A stretch of DNA of 64,000 nucleotides from Pempheris klunzingeri (Eukaryota; Chordata; Actinopteri; Acropomatiformes; Pempheridae): NCBI RefSeq assembly GCF_042242105.1, contig NC_092027.1, positions 11,071,721 to 11,135,720 on the forward strand. Reading direction: 5' to 3'. The stretch's first letter is position 1. Every line of letters begins with the position of its first letter. The position numbers and the translations under genes were made by a program. The notes under the pieces were generated by a model. The model made no database searches. It saw nothing but the letters and a program-made list of their open reading frames with translations, and had not been told where the DNA came from. Below are positions 59,234 to 64,000 of the stretch, piece after piece.

Positions 59234-59874
59234 ACTCGAGAGACAGCGAATGCCAAGATTTGTCCATTTTTTTTGAATAGCTGACATGTTTACAGTATGT
59301 TCATGAGTTGTTGGAGTAGACCGTGTAGGAGTGAAAGGTAAGCGTGGGAGAGGCGAGCGGAGAGGAAGGAGAACTGCTGTTGGGGCTTTGTTTGTGTATA
59401 AGTGTGTGTGTTGTTTTCTTCCCTGCAGTCCAATTAATGCTCATTCCAGGAGACAGAAAAGGAAAATAAACTGTTAAATGAGTTGTACTACTACTACTAC
59501 AGGTGAAAACATCAAAACACTGATTAAAACAAAGTGCAAATCTTGCTTGTGCTATTTACATTTTTTCTCCACACGTGGAAAAAAGGGAGTTTTGAGCTGA
59601 TGTCATGTGCTCAACTTTTTCTCCAAGCAAAGAAACAGCGCTCTGCATGCGAGCTTCACACCAATTTGCATCTTATCCATCTCCTGTGACACCCCACTCA
59701 CCCCCCACCCACCCACCCACCCATTCCTCCCTGTCTTCACTGCAGATGTGGAGATGGATTAGTCTTTGTCGTGCATCTCTGTCACCCAGTAATGCAGTCC
59801 GTTGGGTCACCTGGTAAAACAGCCCATATGGTGGGAGGTTTAGACAACCCACACACACATGTGCAACCCCCCCT

Positions 59875-59875
<1 letters not shown>

Positions 59876-59905
<30 letters not shown>
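59876..59905 (+). repeat. (CA)n microsatellite
   Basis: About 15 CA units. Confidence 0.95.
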
Positions 59906-59910
<5 letters not shown>

Positions 59911-61004
59911 ATGTGCACATGCACACACGCACACTGTGTTAGTGAAGGGGAGAGGCTGCAGACTCTGCAGAAAATGTCTCCTCCTTTTTAAAAAAACGTG
60001 TAACATGATGCAGACCAGTCCCCATACCTCCGTCTACACACACACATTTAAACACACATATACTTAAGTGTTACGAGGTGCTGCTGGTTGAAGACAGACG
60101 AGGCAGGTCTGGTTAGGATTAGTTCACCACAACCCTATAGCCTTGTCCCAACAGTCTGGACTTGGCTTCCTTTTCTTAGTATCTTTCTTCCACACCTGTT
60201 CCACCAACGATTTGTGCAGTAGCTCTTTCAATACTTGGCTATTACATTTCCTTTGAACCCCAATTTTTCTTTTATGCGTGGATATTTTGTGGCAGCAGAT
60301 ACACAGCAGGGATTCTGAGCATTAGAATTTAACACTTATCTGCTGCTGAGAAGTTACCGGAGCTCGGTGAGAACGCCATGTGCCCTTCAAAGGTCCCTAC
60401 AGGCTGAATTTATTTGCTTCAGAGCCTCCAGGAAACAATCTCCATTGTTCTAAAGGTTTCCCCACCCCGAAAGGCTCTGGGGGTACACTACCTCATAAAA
60501 GAGACTGTTAATGTACTCTGACCCGGGGTGGGAATAATATTTCGACAGTCTCTTGGCACACGGGGAGGATTCAGCTCAGTCTACAGCTTGCCTGGCCAGA
60601 TCATTCAGAGCAGGTTGGACAAGGTGCCATCGAAACACAGATGTAGGATCAGCTATCAAAGAAAGCTAACTAGGTGTTTTGGCTCAACTTGTGACACACC
60701 AGGAGCGGTGGAACTGAAACAAAGGAAACATGTACAAACAGTACATTTGGTGCTTTTGCTCATGCATACATTGGACATGCATATGTGTACATGCTGACAA
60801 CCACGCAGACAAACAGTTTTCTTGACTTTGCAATCCACATTGCTGTGACTGACTCCACTTCCGTTATGAAGGTGTTTTCCGGAGGAAGTTCCTCTGAAGT
60901 TCAGAGCAGATCGAGACATTATGTCATAGGTGTATAAAAGAAGAGCAGTTTGCATTAGGGTTGTCTGTGTTTAATCTTGTGCCAGAATAATTTGGTCGTT
61001 TTTT

Positions 61005-61385
61005 TGTGCCTCCAAGCCGGAGACAGCTATGGCTGCAGGTGTTTTCGTGTTGTCCATCCATTCATCTGTCTGTCCCACTCTTCTGAATGCGATATCTCGG
61101 AGCACCTTAAGGAAATTTCTTTAAATTATGCACAAATGGCCACTTGGACCAATTAGAATTTGGTGGTCAACGGTTAAGGTCACTGTGAACTGTGAACTTC
61201 ATAATCCAAAGGTTAACTTCACTTTGATGTCATAATCTTCTGCAAAAACACTTCATTATTCAATGCCGGACGTCAGGAAACAGGAGGGGACATTGTGCTT
61301 GTATTTTTCACAAATACTTAGTCAAATACTAAATTGGCGACTCTAATCTTGGCTGTAAACTGCAACTTGTATGATCGATGGAGGT
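61005..61385 (+). repeat. Diverged dispersed fish repeat
   Basis: CATCTGTCTGTCCCACTCTT, GATATCTCGGAGCACCTTAA, CAACTGG-type linker, GGTGGTCAACGGTTAAGGTC, TTCTGCAAAAACACTTCATT and TTGGCGACTCTAATCTTGGC follow, in order, a common fish repeat (gtccgtctgtcccattctt ... gatatctcaagaacgcct ... ggtcaaaggtcaaggtcact ... ttctgcaaaaacacttttc). Class uncertain. Confidence 0.6.
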
Positions 61386-61499
61386 GTACAACTGCAAGGT
61401 GATAATTTTAGTTTGAATGGCGCTGGCACTGATGCTCGAAGGTCGAATGTGAAAAATACATTTACTGGTTTGGTCATTTTGACAGAAAGTTAAACTTTT

Positions 61500-61790
61500 T
61501 TTTAAAGTGCCTATAATCTATATTTTTTTGTGACAATGTGAAAGGGCTCACTTTTAGTTGTGGACGAATCTGCATCCCCCCTCAGCTACAGCGCCTAAAA
61601 TTGAGTTTAAGCTTGGTGTACAACCTGCAACTTTGCTATTTTGGTTCACTCTTATCCCTCTCATAGTGTCGTTTTCAGCTGCAGCAGGCAGCTGTTCTCA
61701 GTGAAAAGCTCTAAAAACCTGCTGTACGCTGCCTGTTCAGTGCCAAACAGCAGCAAGCTGGAGAGCTAAAGAGGAAGTATTTTTCCCCAG
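61500..61790 (+). repeat. Probable dispersed repeat fragment
   Basis: AAGTGCCTATAATCTATATT, TCAGCTACAGCGCC, TTTTCAGCTGCAGCAGGCAG and AGAGGAAGTATTTTT resemble parts of a repeat I associate with fish genomes. The similarity is weaker than for the neighbouring 61 kb repeat. Confidence 0.35.
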
Positions 61791-62646
61791 GAGTTGAAAG
61801 ACCTAAAACCTAAAATTTGAACTTGCATTCACAGAGTTACCACACCAAATGAATGATAATGTTGCTCTGGGGGAGAAAAAAAACCCCAAACAGCTACTGT
61901 AGATAGGTGCAATGTGATCTCATTAGATGGTGTATGAATAGCGTTTTAATTTCACATGTCATGTCTACACATTTGAACTAACTTGTATCTATTGAAATAT
62001 CTAACATTAACCTTTGGTTTCACATGGGAAAGGAACCCTAGAACCCCAAATCCTGTGTTTAAAATATTTCAGCCATGCTTTCTTCAATAAAGAATTTTCT
62101 TCATATCTTTTTGTTTGGACTGTAACTTTCCCTTGTATCAAGAATACATAACTCTTGTTATTCGCTGCCTTTACTGGCTTAATATGAGCTCAGAGTCCAT
62201 TTTAAGCTTTTACTCATCACATACAAAGCAACAAATTGTTTGGCTCCAAATCTGAATCTCAAATTTGAAATTCCTAAATAAAACCAAATCAAACAAAGAG
62301 GATAATCTGATATAAAATATATCTGATTGCAAACATGAGGACATGGTGTAGCTAACAATACCAAGACAGTGAATCATGTAGCATGCTATATTTTCAGCCT
62401 GTGATTTTGAACCTTGCAGTTGTTCTGTCTACGTGTGATTTGAAGTGCTTTCAAATGCAGGTGTTTGTTTGCTGCTGTGCCTTTTTGCATGTATGTCTGC
62501 GACACCCTCACACACATACGGGACCTCACACAGCTTTGTATAGCTTCAGGTGCACCGCGCCACATATACTTGCATACTAACATATGAGCCGACCCTCGAG
62601 GAAGTGGTTGCCTCTTAGGCTTTCTGGTTTCACATATCTTGTTCCA

Positions 62647-62648
<2 letters not shown>

Positions 62649-62687
<39 letters not shown>
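62649..62687 (+). repeat. (GT)n microsatellite
   Basis: About 19 GT units. It generates cysteine-valine and threonine-histidine open frames on the two strands. Confidence 0.97.
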
Positions 62688-62688
<1 letters not shown>

Positions 62689-63481
62689 TGTGCACGAGAG
62701 ATTAAGAGAGGCCCAGCTCAAGGTAAAAAGACAGCCGTGGTCACTCCTTCCTTTGTCTCTCTCTTCTGTTCTCTCTCCCTCCTTCTCAACTTTTCCTCCC
62801 GTCCGCTCTTTTCTCTCCATCTCTCTCCCCGGTGGCATAGTGATGGATGGCAGACTGCAGGGGTGAAGGTGGAGGAGTGTGTGATCAACAGCCAGTCCTC
62901 TGTGTGTTTCTGTGTGTGTGAGTTGATATGTATTACTCATTTTTTTGGGGACATAAATCTGTTGACACAATCACATTGTTTCACACTCGCCTTTCTTTTG
63001 AGAACAAAATGCAAGTCCTCATAATAAAATCATAAATTGTTTGGGTGAAGACTTGGTTTAGGTTAGGTTAAGATTAAAGTGAGGGCAAAGGTTAGTTTTA
63101 GGCTTGGAGCGGCAATGGGTAGGGTAAGAAAAGAATGTACGTCAATGAACAAGTGATGGAAACACAACTATGTGTGTGTTCTCTCCGTGGTTGTATATAG
63201 AGGTAAGCAGTGTGAAGTAGGAAACCTGTAAGGATGAAATGAGTCACTAATCACAGTGATTAGCGGGTAGACGAGGGAGAGGCAGCGACTGGGCTCTGAG
63301 ACGGTGCTGCTTTCAAACACAAGCAGACTCTGAAACACATGCAAAGGGGCACATACCTGAACAAAAATACCACAAGGACATGTACACCAAGCAGTGAATA
63401 CACACACAGGTTAAATTTGCACCGACAAATGTCCTCCAAAGATTTAATAATTCAGAGACACATGTACACACATATATAAGT

Positions 63482-63482
<1 letters not shown>

Positions 63483-63516
<34 letters not shown>
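63483..63516 (+). repeat. (CA)n microsatellite
   Basis: About 17 CA units. Confidence 0.97.
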
Positions 63517-63518
<2 letters not shown>

Positions 63519-64000
63519 AGCTTGCATAAAATTAATTCACTGAGCTCATTTAATGGTCTGTGGGTTTATGTTCTCACGTGTCATCATCAGTTACAATGGA
63601 AGTAAAACCATAGCACATTACACTTCAATTGGCCGTGTAATATATCCCATTAAATGACTCCTATTTCAACTGGTGTATGATAACAGTTTGAAAAGTGATG
63701 TAGGATTTTATGGGCTATCCTCATCTATACGATAAGGGGGCTAAGGTGGCCGGACTAAATGTGGTGAAATTGAGCAGCGATGATGTGGCTTTAAGGGGAA
63801 GAACATTAAGAGGCAGACTAAGTGTCGGTGAACTTGATTAACTAATCATTGAGATTCCATATATTATTTTGGATGAATTCCTATGTTCCAAACAAATTAA
63901 ATAATTTACAAAAAGTTTTGAAAGGAAGTTAATGCGAATGTGGAGGTGGAACCACTGTATTGTATATGGAAATAGCTTTTAATTTATATGTTTTTGCCTG

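Larger units (their letters stand above)
46561..64000. other. Region upstream of pard6g, no gene recognised
   Basis: Over 17 kb without a coding exon I can assign on either strand. Contents: LINE relic, retroposon tails, many CA/GT/GA tracts, two diverged repeats near 61-61.8 kb, and the unassigned open frame near 53.5 kb. A neighbouring gene may begin beyond 64 kb. Confidence 0.5.

Noticed and set aside
62386..63024. 194-codon and 146-codon open frames around 62.6 kb
   Set aside because: Both run through the (GT)n tract at 62649-62687 and have no protein-like remainder.

Overview
This window is nuclear DNA from a teleost fish, probably a percomorph. Compact intron-bearing vertebrate genes with canonical GT-AG splice sites are embedded in AT-leaning sequence rich in (CA)n and (GA)n microsatellites. 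The dispersed repeats are families I know from fish genomes: foldback repeats, an ATTAAT-rich element, and retroposon tails of the ATATAAATAAAG and TGACAATAAA kinds. There is no bacterial, viral, CRISPR or rRNA content that I can see.

I reconstructed four protein-coding genes by splicing, all on the minus strand. Reading the window left to right (3' to 5' of transcription): (1) rrm2b, the p53R2-type ribonucleotide reductase small subunit, 9 coding exons at 616-4914, 358 aa; (2) nutf2, nuclear transport factor 2, 4 coding exons at 5361-7349, 130 aa, with a probable non-coding first exon near 9033-9130; (3) bloc1s4 (cappuccino, BLOC-1 subunit 4), 5 coding exons at 10419-13211, 241 aa; (4) pard6g (PAR6 gamma polarity scaffold), 3 coding exons at 16091-17172, 41218-41440 and 46072-46143, 458 aa, with introns of about 24 kb and 4.6 kb. 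Every exon set closes in frame from start to stop. The first three genes are packed tightly: the candidate poly(A) signal of one lies a few hundred bases from the start of the next. I see no functional pathway joining the four (dNTP synthesis, RanGDP import, lysosome-related organelle biogenesis, cell polarity), so they look like neighbours and not a functional cluster.

The rest is non-coding. The pard6g introns (17.2-41.2 kb and 41.4-46.1 kb) and the 18 kb upstream of pard6g (46.2-64 kb) hold microsatellites, including an uninterrupted (CA)94. They also hold a 602-bp terminal-inverted-repeat element, three copies of a foldback repeat, LINE relics and several motif clusters that may be regulatory. 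I did not find a convincing new biological system. The most useful second looks are the multi-exon bloc1s4 with a CLEAR/M-box-like E-box beside its start, the histidine-rich tail of Pard6g, the TIR element, a candidate CTCF site between bloc1s4 and pard6g, and one unassigned minus-strand open frame at 53.4-53.6 kb. All family assignments are from recall of protein families; no database search was run.
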